Positions 1-6,273 of a stretch of DNA of 6,552 bases are shown piece after piece. Every line of letters begins with the position of its first letter. Within the stretch, counting starts at the first letter, position 1. Below the pieces are notes generated by a model, which saw nothing but the letters and a program-made list of their open reading frames with translations, searched no databases and had not been told where the DNA came from. The DNA comes from Actinomycetes bacterium (GTDB lineage: Bacteria > Actinomycetota > Acidimicrobiia > Acidimicrobiales > Palsa-688). The stretch lies in NCBI GenBank assembly GCA_021808665.1, contig JAKBBA010000168.1:1-6552 (forward strand). The letters run 5' to 3'. The position numbers and the translations under genes were made by a program.

Positions 1-693
1 CGTCCATGAAGGGTCGTAACGGGACGCCCACGGTTCCGGCGTGTCGAACGGTTCGTGGGGGTCGAACTCGTCCACGAAGACAAAGAAGCGATCGTGTCTG
101 GCGGCGCATTGGTCGAGCCAGTCCGCGGCGGCCTGCATGGTACGGGCGCCGGGGAACTCTTCTTCGGAACGGAACCATGTCCTGGACTTGTCGTAGAACA
201 TCTTTCGGGGTGACGACACAGCAGGTAGGGCCGGGGCTCCGGCCCACGAAGGGTCTGAGGTGGTCTTCCACGGGTCACTCTCGTGGCCGCGTTGGTAGTC
301 CCACGCAGTGAAGTCGGTGTGGTAGTTCTCCCCGCCTGTCTCGAAGAGGTGGGGGTGATCGGAGAACAACGCCGTGGCCACGTCGGCGTCGATAAGGGAA
401 CGAACGACGGACTGTTCCCACACTTCGATAGATCCCCACGGTCGCCAGAGGAAGTCCATTGCCCCCACCAAAATGTCATGCCGGGCAGGCATGCACGGAA
501 GCGAACCAGAGTAGTGGCGCTCGAACACCAAGGAGCGCGAGGCGAGACGGTCGATGTTCGGTGTTTCGAACTCTGCTCCCCCGTAAGCGCCCAGCATTCG
601 CCGATTCAAACTGTCGAGTAGGATGACAATAGCATTCTTCGGGACCACCGGCCCAGGTGCTCTCGGCACAGCAGTTTCACGAACATCCGACAT
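1..693 (-). CDS. Sulfatase, N-terminal part (3' end cut by window edge)
   Basis: This is the last sulfatase of the cluster. 231 residues are visible and read without a stop to the left edge, so the C-terminal half, including the second metal-binding D-H pair, is outside the window. An N-terminal strand ending L-L-D (Asp27) supplies a metal ligand. The sulfatase signature CMPAR holds Cys67, the residue oxidised to formylglycine, and DPHEPF at 211-216 carries the conserved active-site His213. The segment at 80-150, rich in Trp, His and Asp, resembles a substrate-pocket insert seen in some prokaryotic sulfatases (from memory). Family role: hydrolysis of sulfate esters. The N-terminus (MSDVRETAVPRAP) is not a signal peptide, so a cytoplasmic location is inferred. 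The ATG at 693 is supported by AGGAG at 701-705, and the gene lies 18 bp after the preceding sulfatase stop. Substrate unknown; a phosphonate monoester hydrolase of the same fold cannot be excluded. Confidence 0.9.
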   Translation of the reverse strand, partial: MSDVRETAVPRAPGPVVPKNAIVILLDSLNRRMLGAYGGAEFETPNIDRLASRSLVFERHYSGSLPCMPARHDILVGAMDFLWRPWGSIEVWEQSVVRSLIDADVATALFSDHPHLFETGGENYHTDFTAWDYQRGHESDPWKTTSDPSWAGAPALPAVSSPRKMFYDKSRTWFRSEEEFPGARTMQAAADWLDQCAARHDRFFVFVDEFDPHEPFDTPEPWASRYDPSWT

Positions 694-700
694 TTGATAT

Positions 701-705
701 CTCCT
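701..705 (-). promoter_or_regulatory. Ribosome binding site for the terminal sulfatase
   Basis: AGGAG on the minus strand lies 7 nt before the ATG at 693, inside the 18-bp gap after the upstream sulfatase stop. It fixes the start and shows that this gene is translated independently within a polycistronic message. Confidence 0.8.
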
Positions 706-711
706 GTCTGA

Positions 712-2232
712 CTACTTGTAGACATTCGGTTCGGGCGATTCCCACCACACCGAGGGTGTGCCGACCGCGACATCGAGCCGTTGCTTCAGGTCGACAGCGA
801 GCTCTTTGCGGCCAGTAGAGCGCAAATGCTCCATGTAGTCGCCCGGGTCGGCGTAAAAGGTAGGGCCGGTTTGCAATGTGGTCAGCATCGGATCCGGGGG
901 TGAGCCGGGCACGCCTGCAGTTCGGTGCCACCATTCGCTCAGATTGCAACGCATCTCGGCAGCCAGATCGGGGAGCTCTGGAAGCAAATCCCGTGTCAGG
1001 TAGGGATCGTCGGTCACGTTGAATAGCTGCTCCCACTCGGCTCGGAAGGAGCCGGGATGGTAGGTGCGGATATAGAGATGGTCCTCGGTGCGGACCGACC
1101 GCTGATAGGTGTGCGCACCCTGGCCGAGGACAAGATACGGACGTGTCTCGGCATTCTCCCCTCGGACGGCTGGGGCGAAGGACCGGCCCTGCCAGCCGGG
1201 AGGTACCGGGATGCCGAGCAGGTCACAGAGGGTCGGGGCGAAGTCGATGTTGTAGATCAGTTCGGACCGGTGACGGCGACCGGGCTCCACCGTGTCGGTG
1301 ACGCCCGGCCAGTAGACGACCAGCGGGACCCTCAAGGTCGGCTCGTTTGCCAGGCCGTGCTCAGCGTAGGAGCCGTTCTCCCCCAAGGACTCGCCATGAT
1401 CTCCGCTCACGATGATGGCAGTATCGTCGGCGATTCCCAGCTCGTCGAGCAGGTCGAGGAGCTGCCCGAAGTACCGGTCCCAGTAGAGGATGGTGGCGTC
1501 GTAGCCGTTGATCAAAAGCTCGAAGTCGCCTCGGGAACATATCGCGTCGGGCATGGCGTGCGGCACCGATGATTTCCGGGGCCCGGACCTGGTGTAGTGA
1601 AGGTCGAGCGCCGAGCGAGGGCCGTAGATCCGCGCGCCGTGGTCCACGATGGTCGCCTCGTCGGGCCACGCCTGCACCGGCCCGGTAGCGGCCGCCTGTT
1701 CCACCCACTCCGGGCCGATCAGGTAGTCGGTGTGGGGTTCCCAGTAGTGGACGTGCAAGAACCAGTTGTCTCTGTCACGGTTGCGGCGGATCCACTCCAA
1801 TGCGACCGGGTTGATCTGGTGGGCCTGCTCGTCGTTTAGCTCGCTGCTCGCCCGGATCACTTCCCGATAGTTACCGCAGAACCAGTAGGCGCGGTGGCGT
1901 TCCGCGAACATGGATACTGCCGCGGTGTACAAGCCGTGCTGTTGGAGCCGCTGTCCGAGCAACGGCCGGCCGGGAGCCGGTCCGTGCCCCGGGTCGAGGC
2001 GGAACTGTCCCGCTCGACCGAAATGGCCTACCACGCCGTTGGTTATCCCGAACTGCCCGCTCGACAACGCCGCACGAGAAGGCAGGCACGGTGAGTCAGA
2101 GCAGTAGTAGCGGTCAAACAGCACGCTGCGCTCTGCGAGGCGCTCCAAGTTCGGGGCGGTTGAGCGGTGGTAGCCGTAGGGCGCAAGATGGTCGGGGCGG
2201 AGGGTGTCGACGTCGACGTAGAGAATCCGCAT
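712..2232 (-). CDS. Sulfatase (506 aa, complete)
   Basis: This is a complete formylglycine-dependent sulfatase of normal family length (about 450-550 aa). The protein begins directly in the first beta strand, MRILYVDVDTLRPDH, where Asp7 and Asp9 are the expected metal ligands. The signature CLPSR places the formylglycine Cys at 49. EPHTDY at 165-170 supplies His167. SGDHGES at 276-282 supplies the second metal pair, Asp278 and His279, and is followed by EHG (291-293) and RVPLV (301-305). The C-terminal segment FNVTDDPYLTRDL (404-416) is the usual sulfatase C-subdomain motif. There is no signal peptide or membrane segment, so it is probably cytoplasmic. The ATG is preceded by AGGAG with a 7-nt spacer. 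It lies 20 bp after one sulfatase and 18 bp before the next, so co-transcription is very likely. It is clearly different from both neighbours, which suggests different substrate positions or an old duplication. Substrate unknown. Confidence 0.94.
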   Translation of the reverse strand: MRILYVDVDTLRPDHLAPYGYHRSTAPNLERLAERSVLFDRYYCSDSPCLPSRAALSSGQFGITNGVVGHFGRAGQFRLDPGHGPAPGRPLLGQRLQQHGLYTAAVSMFAERHRAYWFCGNYREVIRASSELNDEQAHQINPVALEWIRRNRDRDNWFLHVHYWEPHTDYLIGPEWVEQAAATGPVQAWPDEATIVDHGARIYGPRSALDLHYTRSGPRKSSVPHAMPDAICSRGDFELLINGYDATILYWDRYFGQLLDLLDELGIADDTAIIVSGDHGESLGENGSYAEHGLANEPTLRVPLVVYWPGVTDTVEPGRRHRSELIYNIDFAPTLCDLLGIPVPPGWQGRSFAPAVRGENAETRPYLVLGQGAHTYQRSVRTEDHLYIRTYHPGSFRAEWEQLFNVTDDPYLTRDLLPELPDLAAEMRCNLSEWWHRTAGVPGSPPDPMLTTLQTGPTFYADPGDYMEHLRSTGRKELAVDLKQRLDVAVGTPSVWWESPEPNVYK

Positions 2233-2239
2233 TCAGTGG

Positions 2240-2244
2240 CTCCT
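2240..2244 (-). promoter_or_regulatory. Ribosome binding site for the 506-aa sulfatase
   Basis: AGGAG on the minus strand lies 7 nt before the ATG at 2232, within a 20-bp intergenic gap. Spacing and motif match those in front of the next sulfatase (701-705). Confidence 0.8.
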
Positions 2245-2252
2245 GTAAGCGC

Positions 2253-3716
2253 TCATGGGGTGGCTGTTGCTTGCGCGATTCTCCCGGCGTCTTTCCTTTC
2301 GAGGGCCACGAGCAGAGCGACGATCCGGTCGGCTGTTTCTGGGTCCTCGACGACCAGGTTGCGGGTTTCATACGGATCGGCGATCAGGTCGTACACCTCG
2401 TCAGGGTCGTCAGGCCTGGAGAATCTGTGGGTATTGCGGTTGGCGATGTACTTGTGTGTGGTGCTGCGAATGGCTCGATAATGCTGCTGTGAGCACACGG
2501 CCACTGTCCTGGCCGCGCTGCTCGTGTCGTTTCTCAGCAGGGGGGTGAACGAACGAGCGTCGAGCCCAGGTTGAGTTGTGAGCCCCGCCAGGTCGCACAG
2601 GGTCGGGTTCAAGTCCGCCAGTTCAACCGGAGCGTCGACGACTCCTGGTGCGATATCAGGTCCGACGACGATCAATGGGACTCTCATAGCCGGGTCGTAC
2701 GCGACGCTCTTCTCGAACAGGCCGAGGTCGCCGAGCATCTCGCCGTGATCGGAGGTAAACACGACGTAGGTGTTGTCCTCCAAACCGCGCTTGCGAACGA
2801 CATCGAGGATCCTGGCCACCTGCGCGTCGATCAGAGCTGTGGCGGCAGAATATTGGCGGCGGGCGGCTCGGACTTCCTCGCTCGAGAGACCCCAACGGCT
2901 CGGCCACACGTATCCGGGCCTGCCGGCTTCAACAGCCGCGACATGGTCCGGGACCGGGGCGTCGCGGAACTGGTCCGCCCATTCGGTGGGTGGGTCGAAG
3001 GGATCGTGTGGACCTACGAAACTTACGAACAGGTGCCATGGGAAGTCGTCGGGGACAGTCTGTATCCACTCGACTGCCCGTTCGCCAAGCCAAACGTCCT
3101 CGAATGCATCGCTCGGCAGGACCGAGTCGCGATAAAGGCCCGTACCTGCATATGGCGGTGCCGAACTGGTGGTAAGCGCGTCGAATATCTCCGCCATTCG
3201 TCGCTCGTAGTCCTCGCAGAACGACTCGAACAATCCTCTCTCTTGTAGCCAGAACCCATACGGGCCAAGCGGCTTTCCGGCGTGCCCCCGGGCGTGCATC
3301 TTGCCCTCGGCTTCCAAGGGGTGTGTGAAACCCCAGCTGTAGACCTGGGGCCGATCGCCCCTGTAGCCGTTGTAGATGTCACGTTTAGCGAGATCCAGCT
3401 TTCCTACGATCCCCACCCGGTAGCCGCTATCGCGCAGCCGTTGGTAGTAGGTGGTGTCCCCCGGCTGCAGCATGGCCTCGTTTCCCCATGCGTTGATCCG
3501 CTCCGGTCGCAAACCTGTGGCAAGTGCCAGTCGGGCCGGAACGCAAATCGCCGAGTTGGTGGTCAGATTGGTGAAGCGCACGCCCCGGGCGGAAAGCCCG
3601 TCGATAGCCGGTGTCGAGACCCCGGGTGTGCCACAAACGCTCAGCCAGTCGTGGCGCAGTTGGTCGGCCATGATCACCAGGAGGTTCGGCCGGTCCAGCG
3701 AGGCGACTCCGTTCAT
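2253..3716 (-). CDS. Sulfatase, choline-sulfatase/arylsulfatase-like (487 aa, complete)
   Basis: This is a complete formylglycine-dependent sulfatase. After a short lead (MNGVASLDRP) comes NLLVIMADQLRHDW, with Asp18 and Gln19 as metal-site residues. The ADQ form is common in choline-sulfatase- and arylsulfatase-like enzymes. CVPAR puts the formylglycine Cys at 58. GKLD at 105-108 replaces the more usual GKWH. GPHDPF (235-240) carries His237. TSDHGEM (321-327) carries Asp323 and His324, followed by Lys336 and RVP at 345-347. VYDLIADPYETRNL at 441-454 is the classic C-terminal motif. No signal peptide is seen, so a cytoplasmic location is inferred. A longer reading from ATG 3869 exists, but its first 51 residues are low-complexity Arg/Gly/Pro sequence overlapping the upstream gene, whereas ATG 3716 has a strong GGAGG site. 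The start overlaps the stop of the upstream sulfatase remnant (ATGA), which implies translational coupling. The exact substrate cannot be assigned. Confidence 0.94.
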   Translation of the reverse strand: MNGVASLDRPNLLVIMADQLRHDWLSVCGTPGVSTPAIDGLSARGVRFTNLTTNSAICVPARLALATGLRPERINAWGNEAMLQPGDTTYYQRLRDSGYRVGIVGKLDLAKRDIYNGYRGDRPQVYSWGFTHPLEAEGKMHARGHAGKPLGPYGFWLQERGLFESFCEDYERRMAEIFDALTTSSAPPYAGTGLYRDSVLPSDAFEDVWLGERAVEWIQTVPDDFPWHLFVSFVGPHDPFDPPTEWADQFRDAPVPDHVAAVEAGRPGYVWPSRWGLSSEEVRAARRQYSAATALIDAQVARILDVVRKRGLEDNTYVVFTSDHGEMLGDLGLFEKSVAYDPAMRVPLIVVGPDIAPGVVDAPVELADLNPTLCDLAGLTTQPGLDARSFTPLLRNDTSSAARTVAVCSQQHYRAIRSTTHKYIANRNTHRFSRPDDPDEVYDLIADPYETRNLVVEDPETADRIVALLVALERKDAGRIAQATATP

Positions 3717-3723
3717 TGCGTCC

Positions 3724-3728
3724 CCTCC
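3724..3728 (-). promoter_or_regulatory. Ribosome binding site that decides the 3716 start
   Basis: GGAGG on the minus strand (within GGAGGGGA, 3721-3728) lies 7 nt before the ATG at 3716. It sits inside the last codons of the upstream remnant frame. It is the main reason to prefer this start over the ATG at 3869. Confidence 0.8.
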
Positions 3729-4225
3729 GCCGCAGGTGCTGGTCTCACCGGGACATGCCAGCCCGAAAGAGCCTGCTCCACCTCGCGTTCCACCAGGGCG
3801 TGCTCGGGGCGCCCGGCCAGATCTCTGTGGTCTGAGAAGAACAAGGTGACGGTGCGACCAGACCGGCAACTGCTAGCAAGGGCACCCATGATTCGTTCGA
3901 GATGATGGTCTAGGCGTGACACCATGCCATAGTAGGTGGCTGTCACCTCCCGCCACATTCCCGGGGTGACCTGACCGAGCCCGCGCCGTTGTCGGATTGC
4001 CGCCTTAAAACCAGGTTCGCGTTCGGCGGCCGGCAGAGAGTCAGGAATGTCGGATCGGTCGTACATAGAGAACCACGGCTGTTCGACCTGAAATGGACAG
4101 TATGGGGCGATGACGAAAGTTCTCCTCGATAGAACATCCGCGCCCAGACACGAGCCCGGGTACCCGCCTGGCCCATCCTCGCCAGTGAGCAAGCCGACGT
4201 AGGAGTACCCGAGGTCGTTGGCCAG

Positions 4226-4237
4226 CACGGTTCTCCC
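4226..4237 (-). promoter_or_regulatory. Alternative GTG start with ribosome binding site in the sulfatase remnant
   Basis: On the minus strand GGGGAG (4232-4237) stands 3 nt before a GTG (4226-4228) in frame with the remnant. The ATG at 4276 lacks such a motif. Starting here gives 171 residues and removes an Arg/Pro-rich lead that has no sulfatase character. The spacing is short, so this is tentative. Confidence 0.4.
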
Positions 4238-4276
4238 CGAATCCGCCCTAGGCGAAGCCCGCCCGGGCTGGCGCAT

Positions 4277-4324
4277 CCACCGGCGGGGCTACTCGACCGA
4301 CCGACCCGCTAATCGATGGTCGTG
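4277..4324 (-). other. Junction between the GAF-ANTAR genes and the sulfatase cluster
   Basis: These 48 bp lie between the stop of the second GAF-ANTAR gene and the ATG of the sulfatase remnant. They contain three tandem copies of GACC (4295-4306, plus strand) and a weak GCGGG/CCCGC pairing (4283-4287 with 4305-4309) around a 17-nt loop, with no T-run. I see neither a convincing terminator nor a promoter, so read-through from the regulators into the sulfatases is possible. The missing N-terminal third of the neighbouring sulfatase suggests that this is also a deletion endpoint. Confidence 0.5.
4295..4306. repeat. Three tandem GACC units
   Basis: GACC occurs three times in a row on the plus strand in the 48-bp junction. 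It is short enough to be chance in GC-rich DNA, but it sits at the point where a sulfatase N-terminus appears to have been lost. Confidence 0.5.
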
Positions 4325-5083
4325 TCAGCCCCCTGTCTCGTTCCCGTCGACTGAGACCGGGAGCGGAAGAGTGAGGCCCCCGGTGACGATTGTGAAAGCT
4401 ACCTCGGTCAGTCGCTGATCGTGGATTTGCGCGTAGCGCCGGAGAAGAGTGAAGGCCTGGTCAAGTTCGACACGATTCGACTCGGCGAGCATCCCTTGTG
4501 CTTGCTCGACGATCGTCCTGTTCTGCATCGCGATGCCAACCCGCGCGGCCAGGGCGTCATGGTCGTGGGCGACAGCGAACTGGACTATGCCCACGCTCGC
4601 TACGTCGGCAAGCGCCTTGGCCCGGCGAGCCTCGTCGGCGCTCAGCGCGGCGGTTTCAGTTCCGAATAGTCCGAGCGCGCCGAGGAGTGCATCACGAAGG
4701 TGTAACGGGAAGGCAAACACACTGCGGATCCCGGCGTCGATGGCAAGGGGCGCGAACGTCGGCCAGCGGGAGCGGGCAGCTTCAAGGTCGCCGTCGCTGT
4801 TCGCCTTTCCGCTGCGATAGCTGTCGAGGAGCGGTCCGTCGTGGTTCTGGGCTTGCAAAACGTCGGTCAACCAGATCTGCTCAGTGGAGCACGCCATCAC
4901 CCGCAGGTAACCGTGTTGGTCGACGAGCACGGCTCCTGCTCCTTTGAGCGAGAACAGCTGGGCACAGCGCCGGGTGAGAAGGTCGAGCAGGCCGACGACG
5001 TCGAAGTCGGCCACCAAAGTGTCGGCCAACTCGACCAAAGTGTCGAGAAGGAGTCGCTCCCGCGTGACGGTGTCGATCTCCAT
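4325..5083 (-). CDS. GAF-ANTAR regulator (252 aa)
   Basis: This is a putative RNA-binding regulator. A GAF-type sensor domain spans about residues 12-170; typical elements are DGPLLDSYRSGKA (82-94), where GAF-ANTAR proteins have a G-E-G-P-like turn, and SVFAFPLHL with GALGLF (121-140). The ANTAR domain covers about 176-236 and carries the core IVEQAQGMLAE (191-201, Ala195 and Gly197) followed by the helix FTLLRRYAQIHDQRL. ANTAR domains bind RNA stem-loops and prevent transcription termination or change translation; the GAF domain is expected to control this through a ligand that cannot be predicted here. A longer frame to 5296 exists, but its first 71 residues are Arg/Ser/Pro-rich shadow sequence of the upstream gene, and ATG 5083 begins the natural GAF lead helix. 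No strong ribosome site precedes it. The upstream stop is only 7 bp away, so translation is probably coupled. It is soluble, with no membrane segment. Confidence 0.9.
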   Translation of the reverse strand: MEIDTVTRERLLLDTLVELADTLVADFDVVGLLDLLTRRCAQLFSLKGAGAVLVDQHGYLRVMACSTEQIWLTDVLQAQNHDGPLLDSYRSGKANSDGDLEAARSRWPTFAPLAIDAGIRSVFAFPLHLRDALLGALGLFGTETAALSADEARRAKALADVASVGIVQFAVAHDHDALAARVGIAMQNRTIVEQAQGMLAESNRVELDQAFTLLRRYAQIHDQRLTEVAFTIVTGGLTLPLPVSVDGNETGG

Positions 5084-5090
5084 GTCGTGC

Positions 5091-5798
5091 TCAGGGCTCG
5101 AGACGGAGCCGACGTGAGATGACTTCACCGGCGATCTCCGAGACACTTTTCGAGGAGGCGTACGCGTACGCACGGAGCCGCCCGAGGGCGTCGACCGTGG
5201 AAAGACCGAGCTGGGCGGCCACCATGCCCGTCGCCTGATTGATCTGTGTCTGGTGGGCCCCGATATCGCCAAGTGCCCCGACGAGGTCGTCGGCACCCGC
5301 CTGGAGTGCCAAGATCGCGTGGGCGACTACGTCTGCGAGGAGCAGAGCGTCTTGGTGCTGGTCGACGCTTAGTTGTCCGGCATTGCGGGCGTAGACGTTG
5401 AGCGCTCCGATGCGCCCGGCTCCGGCGTGAAGCGGGAACCCGAATACAGCGCCTGCCCCGGCGTCGAGCGCACCTGGGGTGAAGCCAATCCAGGTTGTGG
5501 CGCTGTCGTTGGCGGCGAGGTCGGCGACGAGGACCGGAACGTCGTGGCGAAAAGCGTCGAGGCAAGGGCCCTCGCCGAGGGTGTGTTGGAGCTCCTCGAT
5601 TTTTTCCATGACTTCGTCGGACGCCCCGAGAGTCCGATGCGTACCCCCAGGAGCCATGAGCATGATCGCGGACCCTTCGAGGCCGAGAATGTCAACGCAA
5701 GTAGCACACAGCGCCTCTCCGAGGGAACCCCCCTCTCGAGCGTGAACCGCGTAGCGACTGATGACGGCCGCGAGCCTGTCGCGTTCCAGTTCCTCCAT
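5091..5798 (-). CDS. GAF-ANTAR regulator (235 aa)
   Basis: This is the second complete GAF-ANTAR protein, a divergent paralogue of the one just downstream. The GAF domain spans about 10-165 and shows LGEGPCLDAF (74-83) and FGFPLH followed by IGALNVY (119-136), both characteristic of this class. The ANTAR domain is about 170-230, with core INQATGMVAAQLG (186-198, Ala189 and Gly191) and the helix GRLRAYAYASSKSVSEIAGEV. The expected role is ligand-dependent RNA binding and antitermination. The ATG at 5798 has AAGG (5807-5810) with an 8-nt spacer. The frame is open upstream for about 40 codons without any ATG, GTG or TTG, so this start is well supported. It lies 7 bp before the next GAF-ANTAR gene, almost certainly co-transcribed. 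A 225-bp gap separates it from the genes upstream, so a promoter or RNA control element may lie there. Confidence 0.92.
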   Translation of the reverse strand: MEELERDRLAAVISRYAVHAREGGSLGEALCATCVDILGLEGSAIMLMAPGGTHRTLGASDEVMEKIEELQHTLGEGPCLDAFRHDVPVLVADLAANDSATTWIGFTPGALDAGAGAVFGFPLHAGAGRIGALNVYARNAGQLSVDQHQDALLLADVVAHAILALQAGADDLVGALGDIGAHQTQINQATGMVAAQLGLSTVDALGRLRAYAYASSKSVSEIAGEVISRRLRLEP

Positions 5799-5807
5799 CA
5801 GAAGGAC

Positions 5808-5819
5808 CTTGCTTTCAAG
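5808..5819 (-). promoter_or_regulatory. Hairpin overlapping the ribosome binding site of a GAF-ANTAR gene
   Basis: On the minus strand CTTG pairs with CAAG across the tetraloop AAAG. The 3' arm shares its last bases with the AAGG ribosome binding site (5807-5810) of the GAF-ANTAR gene starting at 5798, so folding could hide that site. The stem is only 4 bp and would be weak alone. Confidence 0.35.
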
Positions 5820-5842
5820 CCTAGGGAATGGCGGGTCTTGCA

Positions 5843-5871
5843 GCGAAACATCGCGAGTTCCTTTCGACTCG
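5843..5871 (-). promoter_or_regulatory. Two adjacent short inverted repeats in the leader
   Basis: In transcript order, CGAGT/ACTCG (5854-5871) forms a perfect 5-bp stem with an 8-nt loop. GCGA/TCGC (5843-5854) follows directly, forming a 4-bp stem that could also be drawn as a 3-bp stem with a 6-nt loop. Paired stem-loops are the kind of target ANTAR domains recognise, but the loops do not match the known hexaloop rule (A at position 1, G at position 4), so this is a candidate only. Confidence 0.3.
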
Positions 5872-6023
5872 GCCGCCTGCCCCGGACCTGGACAGGAACT
5901 GGGGGCATGTGGCAGCTTTGAGCGTACTCACCCTGAGACGGAGCCGCGCGGCCAAAGACGCAATTCGCGGCCGTCTGGCGGCGGTCTGTGGGTGCTCGAC
6001 ACAAAAGGCGTTTGCCGATCTCT

Positions 6024-6266
6024 CTATGAATCATCGCTGTAAGGGACGGGATGGTTCTGACCCATCTCGGAGAACCGCTCGTTGATCGCGTGGACGACAA
6101 CGTCGTGGTCGTGGTCGTTCGGCTCCAAGGCCCCGTAGCAGAAGGCCTCGACCTGAAGTGCGCTCGACATGCCGCCGAGCTCGAAGTAGCGCAAGAACAA
6201 ATCGCCGTGGGTGAGCTTGGCGTCCATTCGAGCCCGATCCAAGGCGTCAGTCGCGTGTTCGGCCAT
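6024..6266 (-). CDS. Small acidic protein of unknown function (80 aa)
   Basis: I cannot assign a function. The protein is soluble and acidic, with predicted helices at about 3-18 (DALDRARMDAKL) and 21-45 (GDLFLRYFELGG to YGALE). An unusual Asp/His run, DHDHD, lies at 51-55, followed by a helix (VVVHAINERFSEMG) and the tail HPVPYSDDS. There is one Cys (43) and no membrane segment or signal peptide. The overall pattern, with LFLRYFELGG in the middle and NERFSEMGQNHPVPY at the end, looks like small uncharacterised actinobacterial proteins (from memory, unchecked). The start is ATG 6266: AAGGAG lies 12 nt upstream, and the upstream ANTAR gene stops 7 bp before. A longer reading to 6389 has an Arg/Pro-rich lead that is only the shadow of the ANTAR gene. 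Co-transcription with the upstream ANTAR protein suggests a shared pathway, possibly as a partner or effector. Confidence 0.8.
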   Translation of the reverse strand: MAEHATDALDRARMDAKLTHGDLFLRYFELGGMSSALQVEAFCYGALEPNDHDHDVVVHAINERFSEMGQNHPVPYSDDS

Positions 6267-6273
6267 AGTTCTT

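Larger units (their letters stand above)
3713..4276 (-). pseudogene. Sulfatase remnant: central fragment lacking the catalytic Cys
   Basis: The 187-residue frame is recognisably the middle of a sulfatase. The run around CPFQVEQPWFSMYDR (60-74), the segment WREVTATYYGMVSRLDHH (108-125) and LFFSDH (145-150) are typical of one arylsulfatase-like subfamily. The whole N-terminal domain with C-x-P-x-R is missing, and the frame ends just after the region that normally precedes the C-terminal subdomain. Active-site positions intact in the neighbours are changed: the His of P-H-x-P-F is Tyr59 (APYCPF), the Gly after the D-H pair is Arg151, the following Lys is replaced (VERE, 162-165), and R-V-P has become HVP (174-176). 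It should not work as a sulfatase. There is no internal stop, however, and the stop overlaps the next start (ATGA), so it may still be translated and coupled to it. The ATG at 4276 has no good ribosome site; a GTG at 4228 with GGGGAG upstream is a plausible start. A non-catalytic role is possible but unsupported. Confidence 0.75.
5799..6023 (-). other. 225-bp gap upstream of the tandem GAF-ANTAR genes
   Basis: This is the only gap above 50 bp. No plausible coding frame was found; the open frame crossing it (5798-6277) is the out-of-frame shadow of the 80-aa gene. The 70 bp next to the GAF-ANTAR start are rich in short inverted repeats (5808-5819, 5843-5854, 5854-5871), and GCCGCGCGGC near 5942-5951 is a perfect 10-bp palindrome. 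No convincing -35/-10 pair is seen: TAGGCT at 5819-5824 fits TANNNT but has no matching -35 element. The position and the GAF-ANTAR product suggest a leader region, but this is inference. Confidence 0.5.

Noticed and set aside
2571..3248. 225-aa plus-strand open frame, with similar long plus-strand frames at 3282-3905 and 5373-5921
   Set aside because: These are antisense shadows of clear sulfatase and GAF-ANTAR genes in GC-rich DNA, with no domain pattern of their own.
3717..3869. N-terminal extension of the 487-aa sulfatase to an ATG at 3869
   Set aside because: The added 51 residues are Arg/Gly/Pro-rich with no sulfatase character and overlap the upstream frame. ATG 3716 has a strong GGAGG site and the usual short lead before the first strand.
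4283..4309. Possible terminator hairpin GCGGG/CCCGC
   Set aside because: A 5-bp stem with a 17-nt loop and no T-run is not a credible intrinsic terminator.
5158..5171. Perfect 14-bp palindrome GCGTACGCGTACGC
   Set aside because: It lies inside the ANTAR coding region and is explained by the repeated Ala-Tyr codons (AYAYA), so it is probably not an operator.
5084..5296. N-terminal extension of the 252-aa GAF-ANTAR protein to 5296
   Set aside because: The 71 extra residues are the shadow of the ANTAR domain of the upstream gene, and the GAF lead begins at ATG 5083.
6092..6106. Inverted repeat ACGAC/GTCGT
   Set aside because: It arises from the codons of the Asp/His-Val segment within the 80-aa gene; there is no independent sign of function.
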